From positions 86,060 to 150,059 of the forward strand of contig CASFYB010000007.1 in assembly GCA_949298825.1 (NCBI GenBank): 64,000 nucleotides of DNA, given 5' to 3'. The number at the start of each line of letters is the position of its first letter. Positions within the stretch are counted from its first letter, which is position 1. Shown piece by piece: positions 47,326 through 57,530 of this stretch. Origin of the DNA: an uncultured Helicobacter sp. (lineage in GTDB: Bacteria > Campylobacterota > Campylobacteria > Campylobacterales > Helicobacteraceae). A program made the translations under genes and the position numbers. The notes under the pieces are model-generated. The model had not been told where the DNA came from, searched no databases, and saw only the letters and a list, made by a program, of their open reading frames with translations.

Positions 47326-48012
47326 ATGAGCCTATATGATAGAACCCAAACTTATGAGCAAAGCACAAGCCTCGTGCAAGAAAATGCGATGGTCAATTTT
47401 GTAAAAACCACCTATAAATTTTTTGCTGCCAGCTTAGCTCTTGGTACAGTTGGTGCACTTTTAGGTTTGATGAATTTTGAAACTGTTATGCAAAATCGAT
47501 GGGTATTTTTTATCTTAGAAATCGTTGCATTTTTTGGGCTAATGTTTTCTAAAAATAAGCCTGGCTTAAATATTGCCATGCTTTTTGCTTTTACGACACT
47601 AAGCGGTGTTACTCTTGTCCCACTTCTAGGATTTGTTATTTCTAAAAATGGTCTTGGTGCAGTCTGGCAAGCACTTGGGATGACCACTATTATTTTTGGT
47701 GTGATGAGCATCTTTGCTATTAAGACCAAAAGTGATCTTGCTAATATCGGGAAAATGCTTTTTATCGCATTAATCGTTGTAGTGATCTGCTCACTTATCA
47801 ATCTCTTTTTACACTCTCCAATGTTTCAAGTGCTTATTGCTGGTGCTTGCGCAGTGTTATTTAGTGTTTTTGTAGCATTTGATACACAAAATATGCTAAA
47901 AGGCCTTTATGATAGCCCAGTAGATGCTGCTGTTAGCCTATATTTAAACTTCTTAAATATCTTTGTATCCATCCTGCAGCTTATCGGTCTACTTGGCAAC
48001 CGCGAAGACTAA
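47326..48012 (+). CDS. BI-1/YccA-family inner membrane protein
   Basis: A 228-residue membrane protein with seven hydrophobic segments and the Bax-inhibitor-1 pattern: a soluble N-terminus (RTQTYEQSTSLVQENAMVNF), FFAASLALGTVG and a C-terminal FDTQNMLKGLYDSPVDAAVSLYLNFLNIFVSILQLIG. Members modulate FtsH or act as Ca2+ leak channels; the role here is unknown. The ATG at 47326 follows AAAGGAG; the longer frame from 47254 lacks such a site. Confidence 0.9.
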   Translation: MSLYDRTQTYEQSTSLVQENAMVNFVKTTYKFFAASLALGTVGALLGLMNFETVMQNRWVFFILEIVAFFGLMFSKNKPGLNIAMLFAFTTLSGVTLVPLLGFVISKNGLGAVWQALGMTTIIFGVMSIFAIKTKSDLANIGKMLFIALIVVVICSLINLFLHSPMFQVLIAGACAVLFSVFVAFDTQNMLKGLYDSPVDAAVSLYLNFLNIFVSILQLIGLLGNRED

Positions 48013-48014
48013 AA

Positions 48015-48039
48015 CTTTAGCCTAGATTCTAGGCTAAAG
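48015..48039. terminator. Bidirectional terminator overlapping the LysE-family stop
   Basis: An 11-bp perfect stem (48015-48025 with 48029-48039) and 3-base loop lie directly after the BI-1-type gene's stop and cover the last codons of the convergent LysE-family gene. This is a compact terminator shared by both transcripts. Confidence 0.7.
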
Positions 48040-48664
48040 CCCTTATCCCCTCATAAACTAAATCTATCCCAAAGATTCCAAATACTATCCCTGCTAATAT
48101 ATCAACCACCTTGCTATGTCGTATAAACTTATCTAAAAATACCTCAATAGTAAAAAGCCTCACAACAATATAAAACCACACAAGCGGGATAATAAGCATC
48201 ACAAATAATAAAGAACAATCAATCAAAAATGGGGTATATAAAGGCAGTTTAGAAAGGATGATGGATACAAAAATAGGGGGTTTTGGATTGGCAATATTGG
48301 TGAGCAAACCTGTATAAAATGCTGCTTGACCACTCTCTTTAGTATCATAGTCTTGAGCAATAGACTGTTTTTTCAAAGATTTAAAAACCTGGGAAGCCAT
48401 CCATATCAAATAAATCCCTCCACAGATCTTTAAAATATCAAAAAGTGCCCCTCCACCCAAAATAGTAATGAAAAAAAATCCTACTATAAGCCATATAAAA
48501 GTCCCTGTAACAATACCAAAAACAGCCATTATTGCAGCCATCTTTCCCTTATTAATGGCCATACGGATGACCAAAAACATATCTGGACCTGGCATCATAA
48601 CTGCTAAGATCCAGATACTTAAAATACTAATAAAAGCCTGTATATTTGTGAGCACAAACTCCAT
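48029..48664 (-). CDS. LysE/RhtB-family amino-acid exporter
   Basis: A 211-residue membrane protein with about six hydrophobic segments and the LysE family N-terminal motif VMMPGPDMFLVIRMAINKGKMAAIMAVFG. Members export lysine, homoserine, threonine or quorum compounds; substrate not inferable. It ends in a terminator shared with the BI-1-type gene and is transcribed toward it. Confidence 0.88.
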   Translation of the reverse strand: MEFVLTNIQAFISILSIWILAVMMPGPDMFLVIRMAINKGKMAAIMAVFGIVTGTFIWLIVGFFFITILGGGALFDILKICGGIYLIWMASQVFKSLKKQSIAQDYDTKESGQAAFYTGLLTNIANPKPPIFVSIILSKLPLYTPFLIDCSLLFVMLIIPLVWFYIVVRLFTIEVFLDKFIRHSKVVDILAGIVFGIFGIDLVYEGIRALA

Positions 48665-48716
48665 TTTATTCCTTTTTAATTTCTAAAATTATACAAAAAG
48701 GAATATTTAAGAGCCT

Positions 48717-50000
48717 CTATTTGCCAAGATACACTTGACGTGGACGAGTGATCCTAGCCTGTGGATTTTTATCATGTTCTATAAGCTGTGCGCACCATCC
48801 AGGCATCCTACCCATCACAAAAATTGGTGTAAATAGCTCTCTTGGGATTTTAAGCGCAGTTAAAATAATACCGCTATAAAAATCCACATTAGGATAAAGC
48901 CCTCTTTCTAAAAAGTAGGAATCAGAAAGTGCTACTTCTTCAACTTTTTGAGCTATCTCGCTTAGATGCGCATCCATCCTAATGCCTTTTTTATCAAGCT
49001 CATCTTTAAGCTTTTTTAATGTTTTTGCCCTTGGATCATAGCTTTTATACACGCGATGCCCAAAGCCCATAAGACGAAAAGGATCATTCTTATCCTTAGC
49101 GCGCTCGATAAATTTATCCACATTTTTTATATTGCCAATCTCATGCAATTGGGCCAATACCTTTTCATTTGCTCCACCATGTGCTGGTCCCCAAAGAGCA
49201 TTGATCCCAGAGCTGATAGCCGCATAGGGATGCACACCTGTAGAGGCGACATTTCTCACTGTAGTTGTAGAGGCATTCTGCCCATGATCAGCATGCAAAG
49301 TGAGAATCTTATCTAGTGCCTCTATCTCTAAAGGCGTGACTTCTTGCTCACCATCTAGGCCATATTTCCACCTAGAATGAGGATAGCCACGCAACATATA
49401 AAAGAAATTTTCTACATAGCTCTTGCTCACATCTGGTTCAATAAAGGGTGCCCCTACAGAATTGCGATAGCAAAAAGCCACCATCGTAGGAGTTTTGGCA
49501 ATAATTCTGCGCGCCATTGTCTGATAATCATCCTCATCATCCATATCCTTATGATTGGCATATAAAGTAGCTAGCACAGATACAATCGCACTTAAAGTCG
49601 CCATGGGGTGGGCATTATCTGGGAAGACGTCAAACACTCGCTTAAGCTTTTCATGCAAGAAGCTCCTATGGCGCAACTCCAAATCAAACTTTTTAGATTC
49701 CTCATCACTCCTTGGCAAGGAACCTGAAATTAAAAACTGGCAGATATCTGTAAATTGATACTTCTCTACAAGCTGCTCAATGGACACTCCCCTATAAAGT
49801 AGCTCACCCTTTTTCCCATCAATATAGCTAATAGTTGACTCACAACCTGCTGTAGAGCCATATCCCGGATCATAGGAAAAAATCCCTGTACTTTCAAAAA
49901 GCTTAGAAAAATTTACTGCCTTAGGACCTCTTGTGCAATCGATTAAATCAAAATCAAAGCTTTGTCCAGTTTCATTGTTTATCAAAGTTACAGTTCCCAT
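48717..50000 (-). CDS. gltA: Citrate synthase
   Basis: First step of the citric-acid cycle. The 427-residue type II enzyme has the active-site motifs [25 protein letters not shown] and NVDFYSGI (Asp). The N-terminal beta domain ([18 protein letters not shown]) is typical of the hexameric, NADH-sensitive group. The gene is alone in a 1.3-kb unit with its own promoter candidate upstream. Confidence 0.96.
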   Translation of the reverse strand: MGTVTLINNETGQSFDFDLIDCTRGPKAVNFSKLFESTGIFSYDPGYGSTAGCESTISYIDGKKGELLYRGVSIEQLVEKYQFTDICQFLISGSLPRSDEESKKFDLELRHRSFLHEKLKRVFDVFPDNAHPMATLSAIVSVLATLYANHKDMDDEDDYQTMARRIIAKTPTMVAFCYRNSVGAPFIEPDVSKSYVENFFYMLRGYPHSRWKYGLDGEQEVTPLEIEALDKILTLHADHGQNASTTTVRNVASTGVHPYAAISSGINALWGPAHGGANEKVLAQLHEIGNIKNVDKFIERAKDKNDPFRLMGFGHRVYKSYDPRAKTLKKLKDELDKKGIRMDAHLSEIAQKVEEVALSDSYFLERGLYPNVDFYSGIILTALKIPRELFTPIFVMGRMPGWCAQLIEHDKNPQARITRPRQVYLGK

Positions 50001-50027
50001 AAAATATCCTTAAGTGTTGAACTAATG

Positions 50028-50055
50028 TTTATACATTGTATAAAACTTTTAGCAA
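50028..50055 (-). promoter_or_regulatory. Promoter candidate of gltA
   Basis: On the minus strand TTGCTA and TATAAA are separated by 16 bases, about 28 bases upstream of the ATG. The -10 lies within a short inverted repeat (TTTATACATTGTATAAA), which could be an operator but has no assigned regulator. The gap between gltA and the next gene is 218 bases. Confidence 0.5.
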
Positions 50056-50144
50056 AAAAAGTAAATATTTTTTTGCATTTTATTATTATGCGCTAATGCT
50101 GACTTGATGTGTAAAATATCAAGAATCAAGTCTTTAAAAAATCA

Positions 50145-50174
50145 TTGCAAAATCTCATTAATTTCCTCTATAAA
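50145..50174 (+). promoter_or_regulatory. Promoter candidate of the UPF0114 gene
   Basis: TTGCAA (50145-50150) and TATAAA (50169-50174), 18 bases apart, lie about 45 bases upstream of the ATG at 50219. A second AAAATCTGC copy follows the first -10, so the exact -10 could be either. AAGGA precedes the start codon. Confidence 0.45.
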
Positions 50175-50218
50175 ATCTGCTAAAATCTGCCCTCAATCTA
50201 AGCCAAAAAAGGAAAAAT

Positions 50219-50725
50219 ATGAAAAAAATCTTTGAGACTATTTTATGGAATACACGCCTTATTGTGATTCTAGCAGTGATCCTTTCTCTAGTTGGATCTG
50301 TACTATTATTTATCGTGGCTAGTTGGGACATCATCCATGCTGGCATTAAGACTATAGGTTATTACAGTGGAAGCACAACTGGTCATGATGATATCCACAA
50401 TCTTTTGCTTAATGCCATTATTTCTTCCATCGATCTTTATTTAATCGCTGTGGTTTTGCTCATCTTTAGCTTTGGACTTTATGAGCTTTTTATCACCAAA
50501 ATCTCTATCAAAGAACTTAGCAATATCAAGGTATTAGAAATCCACACGCTAGATCAGCTTAAAGACAAGCTTGCAAAAGTTATTGTCATGGCACTTATTG
50601 TGGCCTTCTTTTCTAAGGTTTTAAGCATGGATGTAAAAAGTACACTTGATATGATCTATTTTGCTATATCCATACTTGCACTCTCTTTGGGCCTATATTT
50701 CCTACACAAAGAAAGCAAGCACTAA
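50219..50725 (+). CDS. UPF0114 (YqhA) family membrane protein
   Basis: A 168-residue protein with four hydrophobic segments (LIVILAVILSLVGSVLLFIVASWD; LYLIAVVLLIFSFGLYELFI; MALIVAFFSKVL; AISILALSLGLYFLHK). It contains the family's RLIVILAVILSLVGSV start and the ELFITKISI region. The function of the UPF0114 group is unknown. The gene stands alone with its own promoter and a strong downstream hairpin. Confidence 0.85.
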   Translation: MKKIFETILWNTRLIVILAVILSLVGSVLLFIVASWDIIHAGIKTIGYYSGSTTGHDDIHNLLLNAIISSIDLYLIAVVLLIFSFGLYELFITKISIKELSNIKVLEIHTLDQLKDKLAKVIVMALIVAFFSKVLSMDVKSTLDMIYFAISILALSLGLYFLHKESKH

Positions 50726-50734
50726 AAATACTTA

Positions 50735-50764
50735 AATCTTTCTTGCAAACATGCAAGAAAGATT
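50735..50764. terminator. Bidirectional terminator (13-bp stem)
   Basis: A perfect 13-bp stem (50735-50747 with 50752-50764), loop of 4, between the convergent UPF0114 gene and the transporter pseudogene. Left arm AATCTTTCTTGCA. It can end both transcripts. Confidence 0.75.
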
Positions 50765-50769
50765 AGATT

Positions 50770-52013
50770 CTAAGATCGAGCATAGGCGCATAATACCGCC
50801 ACAAAAGAACACAACGCCACAAAACCTAACCACACACCAGGGATAGCTGCATTATTTGTCAGTGCGATAAAATAAGTTGAGATCATCGGGGTCAGTGAGC
50901 CAAAAAGTGCTACAGCCACAGAATAAGCAAAGCTAAACCCAATGGCACGCACCTCCTTTGGCACAATCTCTGAAAGCGCGACAGCCATAGTGCCATTATA
51001 AAGCGCATAAATCATACTTAACCATAGCTCTACCCCTATGAGCATGGGAAAATTTAGATTCCTCACTAATAATAAAAGCGCGGGATAAGCGGTAAAAAAT
51101 CCCAAAACTGTGGCAAAAATCAATACTTTTTTACGACCGATTCTATCGCTGATATAGCCTGAAAGCAGCAGCCAGATAAGATTACTAAAAGCAATCATTA
51201 CTGTCACTCCAAAGCTCTGAGCAACGCTAAAATGTAAGATATTTTTAGCATAAGTAGGAGTATAGACAGTGATGAAATAATAAAATGTTGTTGTAGTCAT
51301 CACCATCATAATCCCTATACTCATCAATCGCCAATTTAAAATCGCATTTTTAATAATCTTACCTAAGGGCTGGGTTTTATGCGGTTTATTGGCAAATTCA
51401 GGACTTTCTTCAAGACTTTTGCGAATCAAAAATAAAAATGGGACTACCAAACAACCAATAAGAAATGGGATGCGCCACCCAAAAGAATCTAGCAAATCTT
51501 GACCAATCATATAATGCAATTCCAACCCTAATGCCGCAGCAAAAGCAGTAGCCAACTGTTGGGATCCACTCTGCCAAGCTACATAAAATCCCTTTAAACC
51601 ACTAGGTGCAATCTCACTAAGATAAATCACCACACCACCAAGCCCTGCACCAGCCGTCCTAAGACCACGATCAAAGGAGCAAGAAACCCAATGCTATCAT
51701 ATCCAGGACACAGGGCAATAGAAGCAGTACCAATAGCCATGAGAGATAGGGTTAGCATCAAGCCCTTTTTGCGACCATACTTATCCATATACGCGCCCAA
51801 AAACATCGCACCCACCGGCCGCATAAAACTCCCCACTGCAAAGACCATAAAAGTTTGCACAATTGCTATTAGAATATTTTCACTAGGGAAAAACACCTTG
51901 GCAATCATAGGTGCATAAAGTCCAAAAATACTAAAATCATACATCTCTAAAAAGTTTCCGCTACCCACCTGAAAGATGGCCTTAGCATCTTTTTTAAACC
52001 TTGAGTAATTCAT
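50770..52013 (-). pseudogene. MHS-family MFS transporter (ProP/KgtP-like), frameshifted
   Basis: Two reading frames on the minus strand make up one transporter of about 410 residues. The N-terminal part (start 52013, stop near 51627) has SGNFLEMYDFSIFGLYAP and MRPVGAMFLGAYMDKYGRKKG, typical of metabolite:H+ symporters. The rest continues in another frame (VVIYLSEIAPSGLKGFYVAWQSG) to 50770 with about eight more membrane segments. The break falls in the conserved RLVQGF-GxGGxxGG motif, several residues of which are missing. Substrate unknown. Assembly error or phase variation are alternatives to a true pseudogene. Confidence 0.82.
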
Positions 52014-52169
52014 AAAAATCCTTTGTCTTTCTCCTATCTTAGCCAATGCATATTAAAAAGTTAAATAAAAGTTAAGAATAAATTAACTAAATAACAAAAA
52101 GTAGCGTATAATTAAATATTTTTGTATAAAAAACATTGAATAGAAGATAAAACAAAGATAATAAGAAGA

Positions 52170-52193
52170 GATTCTAGCCATCTGGCTAGAATC
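52170..52193 (-). terminator. Hairpin downstream of flgE (second of a tandem pair)
   Basis: A 10-bp perfect stem (52170-52179 with 52184-52193) and a 4-base loop. It follows the smaller hairpin at 52198-52213 in the flgE direction and is followed by a T-rich stretch on the minus strand. It probably completes termination of the flgE transcript. Confidence 0.65.
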
Positions 52194-52197
52194 CAAA

Positions 52198-52213
52198 GGG
52201 CAAAGACTTGCCC
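52198..52213 (-). terminator. Hairpin directly downstream of flgE
   Basis: A 6-bp G/C-containing stem (52198-52203 with 52208-52213) with a 4-base loop, 20 bases after the flgE stop. With the larger hairpin next to it, it makes a double terminator. Confidence 0.5.
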
Positions 52214-52232
52214 AAGACAAAAAGAAAGAAAG

Positions 52233-54383
52233 TTACTGTTTGAGTTGCAATAAAGTATTTAATACTTGATCGGATGTGGTTACAGCCTTAGAGTTAGCCT
52301 GGAAACCTCTTTGCACAACAATTAGCTGAGTTAAAGATCTAGAAAGGTCCACGTTACTCATCTCTAGCTTAGATCCAGACACACTACCCCTACGTCCTGT
52401 ATTAGCTGCACCGATAATTGGCTGACCTGAGTTACCAGAAGCAGAGAATACATTTCCGCCCTCTGCTTGTAAACCTGCATTGTTGGCAAAGTTTGCTAGG
52501 GCAACTTGAGCTAGCGCTAGAGTTCTACCATTGCTAAATCCACCAAGCAAAGAACCATTACTATCAAATCTCACATCAATCAAATCTCCAGCTTGATAAC
52601 CATCTTGATTGATATTATAGGTTTCAGACTGCTTATCCACACTAGTCAATCCTCCAAAACCACCACTCTTACCAAAGGCAAGATTGATTCTTTGTGGCGC
52701 ATCTGCACCATTTTTAGGATCAAACTGAAGTACTGGTGGATTCATACTAGCAAGACTTCCATCACTATTAAACTTCACACGACCACCCTCAAAAATATTA
52801 GGACGAGAAGGTGAAGAACCATAAAGCTCGCTTGGCTCTGGCACGATAGCACGGAAGTTCCACTCTGATCCTCCAGACTTATAAAACTCAAATCTAATAG
52901 TATGTTTTGTACCTAAACTATCTACTACATCCACGCTTGAAGTATGCACTGCATGCCCTATCTTAGAAGATGAGCTAGCAATACCACCCTCTACCAATGA
53001 AGCAGTATTAAGCGCCTTCATAGTATCTTTGAAAAGAACGTTATTGGTTACATTTTCACTAGAATAGCCTGAAACAAAGATATTAAGATTCTGCTTTTCA
53101 GTATCTCCATTATCTTTATTCTGGATTTCAAACATTCCGTATTTATTTACCTTCACAGATACGCTAGCTGTAGAGTCGGCATAAGGCTGTGTAGGATCTT
53201 TGATAAGGTTTGCATCATATTGCATCAACGCACGCAAATCCTCAGTGGTACGGAACTGACCTGTACCAGAATCTGGACTTAAAGAGCTTGTATAGCGATA
53301 GCGGAATGAAGTAATATCTGCATCCCCTTCTACAAAGTTTGCAAATGCTCCTGTACCACTAGCAGTGATTCTGATATTTTTTACACGCTCATCACCATCT
53401 AATTCATTTTTATTTTCTAGTCTTAAAAGTCCGTTATCTATATACGCTTCTACACCTGTTTCATGCTTATGCGCATTGATAGCCATTTGAGCAGCCATAA
53501 TAGAACTCATCCCACTCACACCAGAATCATTAGTAAAAGATACCGTTGTTCCATTAATCTCTACCGTGCTTTCTTCATTACTATCTTGGATTTCATTTCT
53601 CATTTCTGAAGTTTTATAGCTTACCCAGATACCTTGATTTTCTGTTAGGGTAAATGCATCTCCATCTTGATTAAACAATGCAGCAAAATCTTCACCCTTC
53701 TGTGTCAATCTAGAATCTGAATCATAAACTGGATTCACTCCATCTGCTGGAGTTTTAACTGCAGAATCAAGTGCAAAGATATTTCCTGTTTGCTCGACAT
53801 GTTTACCAGCTGATAAATTAGCACGTAATGAAATTTTTGTACTTGCACGTGCTGGCATCACCATCGCAGGGTCAATCTGGATATTTTGGATAGGCCCTGT
53901 ATTGTCCACTTTAAAAAAATCTGCATCACTCATCTTAGATGCATTCTTAAGATCACCCTTCATCCATCCTTGTACTACATATCCACCATTAGTCACCAAA
54001 TTCCCATTAGCATCAAACAAAAACTCACCATCACGAGTAAAGTTTTGAGTAGTACCACGATCTGGAGAGATGATGAAAAAACCATCACCATTAATTGCAA
54101 GGTCAGTTTTTACATCTGTATTTTGCGTATTACCTTGAGAAAAAACCTTTGTTGTAGAGTTTACCCCAACACCAAGACCTACAGAGAAGTCATTCTGTCC
54201 CCCAAGTCCATTCTGATAAGGAGAGGTAGCAATCAGCTTAACCTGACTGAGCATATCAACAAATGATGCACGAGAGTACTTAAAACCTACTGTATTAACA
54301 TTAGCAATATTGTTGCTCTCAACATCAAGTGCAATTTGGTGTGCTTGCATACCGCTGACACCAGACCAAAGTGAACGTAACAT
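52233..54383 (-). CDS. flgE: Flagellar hook protein FlgE
   Basis: Builds the flagellar hook. The 716-residue protein has the conserved rod/hook N-terminus (SGVSGMQAHQIALDVESNNI, then NTVGFKYSR) and C-terminus (EMSNVDLSRSLTQLIVVQRG, FQANSKAVTTSDQVLNTLLQL). The long central part is the variable outer domain and is about 300 residues longer than that of Salmonella FlgE, normal for this phylum. It has AAGGA six bases before the ATG, a sigma-54 promoter and a double terminator, so it is a single-gene unit. Confidence 0.96.
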   Translation of the reverse strand: MLRSLWSGVSGMQAHQIALDVESNNIANVNTVGFKYSRASFVDMLSQVKLIATSPYQNGLGGQNDFSVGLGVGVNSTTKVFSQGNTQNTDVKTDLAINGDGFFIISPDRGTTQNFTRDGEFLFDANGNLVTNGGYVVQGWMKGDLKNASKMSDADFFKVDNTGPIQNIQIDPAMVMPARASTKISLRANLSAGKHVEQTGNIFALDSAVKTPADGVNPVYDSDSRLTQKGEDFAALFNQDGDAFTLTENQGIWVSYKTSEMRNEIQDSNEESTVEINGTTVSFTNDSGVSGMSSIMAAQMAINAHKHETGVEAYIDNGLLRLENKNELDGDERVKNIRITASGTGAFANFVEGDADITSFRYRYTSSLSPDSGTGQFRTTEDLRALMQYDANLIKDPTQPYADSTASVSVKVNKYGMFEIQNKDNGDTEKQNLNIFVSGYSSENVTNNVLFKDTMKALNTASLVEGGIASSSSKIGHAVHTSSVDVVDSLGTKHTIRFEFYKSGGSEWNFRAIVPEPSELYGSSPSRPNIFEGGRVKFNSDGSLASMNPPVLQFDPKNGADAPQRINLAFGKSGGFGGLTSVDKQSETYNINQDGYQAGDLIDVRFDSNGSLLGGFSNGRTLALAQVALANFANNAGLQAEGGNVFSASGNSGQPIIGAANTGRRGSVSGSKLEMSNVDLSRSLTQLIVVQRGFQANSKAVTTSDQVLNTLLQLKQ

Positions 54384-54417
54384 TTCAAATCCTTTTTGTA
54401 AAATTTGAAATACTTAA

Positions 54418-54433
54418 AGCAATAAACGTTCCA
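54418..54433 (-). promoter_or_regulatory. Sigma-54 (RpoN) promoter of flgE
   Basis: On the minus strand TGGAAC-N5-TTGCT matches the -24/-12 consensus; GG and GC are exactly ten bases apart. The predicted start is near 54408, 25 bases upstream of the ATG. FlgE is RpoN-dependent in H. pylori and C. jejuni, which supports the call. Confidence 0.8.
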
Positions 54434-54517
54434 TTTTTTGATTTTTATTTATTAAATATTATAAACACGGATTTAAATTAAAAAGAAAGAAAAGTATAAG
54501 AAAGTCTTAGAAGCTAA

Positions 54518-54537
54518 AAGAGCCTAAAAAGGCTCTT
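54518..54537 (-). terminator. Terminator after the FabL-type gene
   Basis: A 7-bp stem (54518-54524 with 54531-54537) around a 6-base loop, starting four bases after the stop codon on the minus strand and followed by a T-containing tract. It closes the pyrD-M16-dapA-fabL-like operon. Confidence 0.65.
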
Positions 54538-54541
54538 GAAA

Positions 54542-55327
54542 TCACTGGAATGTTGTCCCACCATCAATCACGATAGTCTGACCTGTAATCCAAGCACTCT
54601 GTGTGCTATCGCATAAAAAGTAAGCTGCACCTGCTAAATCCTCTGGCAAGCCCATCCTCTTAAGTGGGGATTGCTCTTCTACCTTAGCCTTAACCTCATC
54701 ATAGTCAGGAAATGCACGCAATGCATCTGTATCAATTGGGCCACCACTTACTGCATTTACACGGATGCCAAACTCACCAAGTTCAGCAGCTGCATATTTT
54801 ACCATTGTCTCTACTGCATTTTTAGAGTTGCCATGGCCAGCATAGTTTGGCATATAGACTAGATTCCCCGTAGAAGATAGAGAAACAATAGCACCTCCAC
54901 CCACTTCCTTCATACGCTTAGCTGCCTCTTGAGCACCCACGACAAAAGCAAGCACAGTAGCAGTATAAATATTATTCAACCCTTTTGGCTTTAAACGCAT
55001 AAAAGGAGCAAATCCTCCCACAACACTGCGACCATAAATAATTGCGTTAGAAACGAAAAAATCTACACGGTCAAAATCTTGATCAATTTTACTAAAAAGC
55101 TCAATATACTGCTCTGGCTCAAGCACGTTTAATGGATAATAACGAGCCTTAATACCAAACTTACTTTCTACATCTTGAGCAATCTTTTGCGCCTCTTCTT
55201 CATTCTTATTATAAGTAAAAGCGACATTCACGCCATTTTGAGCAAACTTATATAAAATAGCCTTACCAATGCCACGAGTAGCACCGCTAATGACCAGGGT
55301 TTTACCTTTCATATTATTTTCACTCAT
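54542..55327 (-). CDS. FabL-type enoyl-ACP reductase (short-chain dehydrogenase)
   Basis: A 261-residue SDR with the nucleotide loop [11 protein letters not shown] (residues 14-24) and Y162-x6-K169 as catalytic pair, the spacing of enoyl-ACP reductases rather than YxxxK of FabG. The stretch [20 protein letters not shown] matches Bacillus FabL closely. It would reduce trans-2-enoyl-ACP with NADPH in fatty-acid synthesis. The H. pylori counterpart at the same locus was once named as a hydroxysteroid dehydrogenase, so the substrate is not proven. It overlaps dapA by four bases (ATGA). Confidence 0.82.
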   Translation of the reverse strand: MSENNMKGKTLVISGATRGIGKAILYKFAQNGVNVAFTYNKNEEEAQKIAQDVESKFGIKARYYPLNVLEPEQYIELFSKIDQDFDRVDFFVSNAIIYGRSVVGGFAPFMRLKPKGLNNIYTATVLAFVVGAQEAAKRMKEVGGGAIVSLSSTGNLVYMPNYAGHGNSKNAVETMVKYAAAELGEFGIRVNAVSGGPIDTDALRAFPDYDEVKAKVEEQSPLKRMGLPEDLAGAAYFLCDSTQSAWITGQTIVIDGGTTFQ

Positions 55328-56202
55328 AATCGCACCTCGTAATTTTGTAATGTTGTTTCAATTAGTTTCATATGCTCCTTACTTGGGACAAGTAGCGGCA
55401 AGCGATACTCTAGGCTATCTAGCAAACCAGAAAGATACATGGCAGCCTTAATAGGTATAGGGTTGCTTTCGCAAAATAAAACTCTATTTATAGCATAAAG
55501 TTCATTATTTATCGCTTTAGATTCACATAATTTTCCACAAAGTCCATAATTTGTCAGTGCAGCTATCTTGTCTGGAAGCAAGTTTGCAGTCACTGAAATC
55601 ACCCCGCACCCGCCATTAGCCAAAATCGGATAGTTAATTAAATCATCACCGCTAAAAATCATCAAATCTTTGGCATTTGTATTTAGCTCAATAATACTTT
55701 GCATCTGACCATCAGCCTCTTTGATGGCAACGATATTTTTAACATCCTGGTGAAGTCTAATGGCTGTCTTTGGCTCAATATTCACCCCAGTGCGCCCTGG
55801 CACATTATAGAGCATAAGAGGGATTTCTACAGAATTAGCCACGGCTTTATAATGCTCATAAAGTCCCTCTTGTGTAGGTTTGTTATAGTAAGGGCTAACA
55901 CATAAAATCGCATCAGCACCACATTTTTGGGCAAATTGAGCTAGCTCAATCGCTTCTTTTGTGCAGTTACTTCCAGCACCTGCCAATACCTTAGTATTTG
56001 TATTCTTGCATGTCTCTACAGCTATTTCTATGCACTGCATATGCTCACTATGGCTAAGTGTAGCAGATTCTCCTGTTGTGCCCACAGGCACGCAAATTTG
56101 AGTCCCATACTTTATTTGACGCCTAATCTGGGCAATATAACCTGCTTCATCAATTTTGCCATTCTTAAAAGGAGTGATAAGCGCTACACCTGATCCCTTC
56201 AT
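55324..56202 (-). CDS. dapA: 4-hydroxy-tetrahydrodipicolinate synthase
   Basis: First committed step of lysine and meso-diaminopimelate synthesis. The 292-residue protein has [27 protein letters not shown] (threonine pair), YNVPGRTG with the catalytic tyrosine, and the Schiff-base lysine in [10 protein letters not shown]. It overlaps genes on both sides by four bases (ATGA), so the operon is translationally coupled. Confidence 0.96.
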   Translation of the reverse strand: MKGSGVALITPFKNGKIDEAGYIAQIRRQIKYGTQICVPVGTTGESATLSHSEHMQCIEIAVETCKNTNTKVLAGAGSNCTKEAIELAQFAQKCGADAILCVSPYYNKPTQEGLYEHYKAVANSVEIPLMLYNVPGRTGVNIEPKTAIRLHQDVKNIVAIKEADGQMQSIIELNTNAKDLMIFSGDDLINYPILANGGCGVISVTANLLPDKIAALTNYGLCGKLCESKAINNELYAINRVLFCESNPIPIKAAMYLSGLLDSLEYRLPLLVPSKEHMKLIETTLQNYEVRL

Positions 56203-57530
56203 TTCTTCCCTCCTTTGAGGATAAGTGTAGTAGAATTTTTAGATACAAGATACTTCTTAGCCACACGCACCAAATCCTCTATTTTTAGAGCATCAAATCT
56301 TTCTTCATATTCTAATAAAGGCTTAATATCCCCTCTAGCAAAATAGCTACCAAAGAGATCTGCCACACTAGAGCTATCCTCTAGACTTGCATAAAAGTCT
56401 GCTTTGGTGCTGATTTTTAGCTTATCTAGATCTTCTTGTGTTATCTCTCCATTTTGTAAGCGCAAAATAATACTCTCGATCTCTCTTTTAATATCGCTTG
56501 CCTTGACCCCCTCATTTGCTGCAGCAATAAACATAAAAATACCCTCATCAATCAAATCCATGTTATAACCATAAATCTGATTTACCATGCGCTTAGAATC
56601 AACCAAATCTTTATAAAGAATGCTGCTTTTACCATTACTAAGTAACAATGAAAGCGCACTTAGAGCAACCTGATCTTCATGGTTAAAAGAAGGGATCTTA
56701 TAGCCAAAAGCCAAATATTCAATCGGGCTATCCTTATAAATAACGGCCTCTCTAGCTCCATCCTGTTCAGGCTCTTTGGTATGGACTTTAGGGATAAAAT
56801 TGGTTGTATTTTGTATCTTGCCAAAGTATTCCCTAGCTAAAGCAAAAGCCTCTCTTGCTTCCACATCACCAGCTATGAGCACAATGGCATTTTGAGGCTG
56901 ATAATAAGTAGAGTGAAAATTCTCTATATCCTTAATATTCCAATTTAAAATATCATCCATAAAACCTATAGGCGTCCAGTGATAAGGGTGATAAATATAA
57001 GCTGTATTAAAAAAGCGGAAATACAAATAGCCAATTGGAGAGTTGTCTGTGCGCCAGCGACGCTCTTCAGCCACCACATCCCTCTCTGGCTGGAAGTCCT
57101 CATCCTTAAGAGAAAGATTCCCCATCAATTCTGCAAACAACTCTAAAGACTTTGCCAAATTTGGCGTGCTAGATTTAATAAAATAATGAGTATAGTCAAA
57201 GCCAGTGGATGCATTATCTACCCCACCAAACTTTTTAACAATCTCATCAAACTCACCTGCGCGAAGATTTTTAGTGCTTTTAAAATTCATATGCTCTAGC
57301 ATATGGGCAATCCCACTTTTACCCATCATCTCATTACGCGAGCCAACTTTATAAAACACCGAAGTTTGAATAACATTAGAATGATTATTCATAGGAATAA
57401 CAACCACCTGCAAACCATTCTCAAGCATCAAGCTCTCATATTTTGGCAGAGCAGTTTTTCTAGGCATATCCTCTTGTGTAGCAAATACCAAACTCATACA
57501 AACTCCTAAAATACTCAAAAATTTCCTCAT
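56199..57530 (-). CDS. M16 family zinc peptidase (insulinase/processing-peptidase type)
   Basis: A 443-residue periplasmic protein with a signal peptide ([11 protein letters not shown]) and the inverted zinc motif HMLEHMNF (HxxEH) with the third ligand in [12 protein letters not shown]. Members cleave small peptides or signal fragments; the partner or substrate here is unknown. It lies between pyrD and dapA, sharing four bases with each, an arrangement also found in H. pylori. Confidence 0.9.
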   Translation of the reverse strand: MRKFLSILGVCMSLVFATQEDMPRKTALPKYESLMLENGLQVVVIPMNNHSNVIQTSVFYKVGSRNEMMGKSGIAHMLEHMNFKSTKNLRAGEFDEIVKKFGGVDNASTGFDYTHYFIKSSTPNLAKSLELFAELMGNLSLKDEDFQPERDVVAEERRWRTDNSPIGYLYFRFFNTAYIYHPYHWTPIGFMDDILNWNIKDIENFHSTYYQPQNAIVLIAGDVEAREAFALAREYFGKIQNTTNFIPKVHTKEPEQDGAREAVIYKDSPIEYLAFGYKIPSFNHEDQVALSALSLLLSNGKSSILYKDLVDSKRMVNQIYGYNMDLIDEGIFMFIAAANEGVKASDIKREIESIILRLQNGEITQEDLDKLKISTKADFYASLEDSSSVADLFGSYFARGDIKPLLEYEERFDALKIEDLVRVAKKYLVSKNSTTLILKGGKK

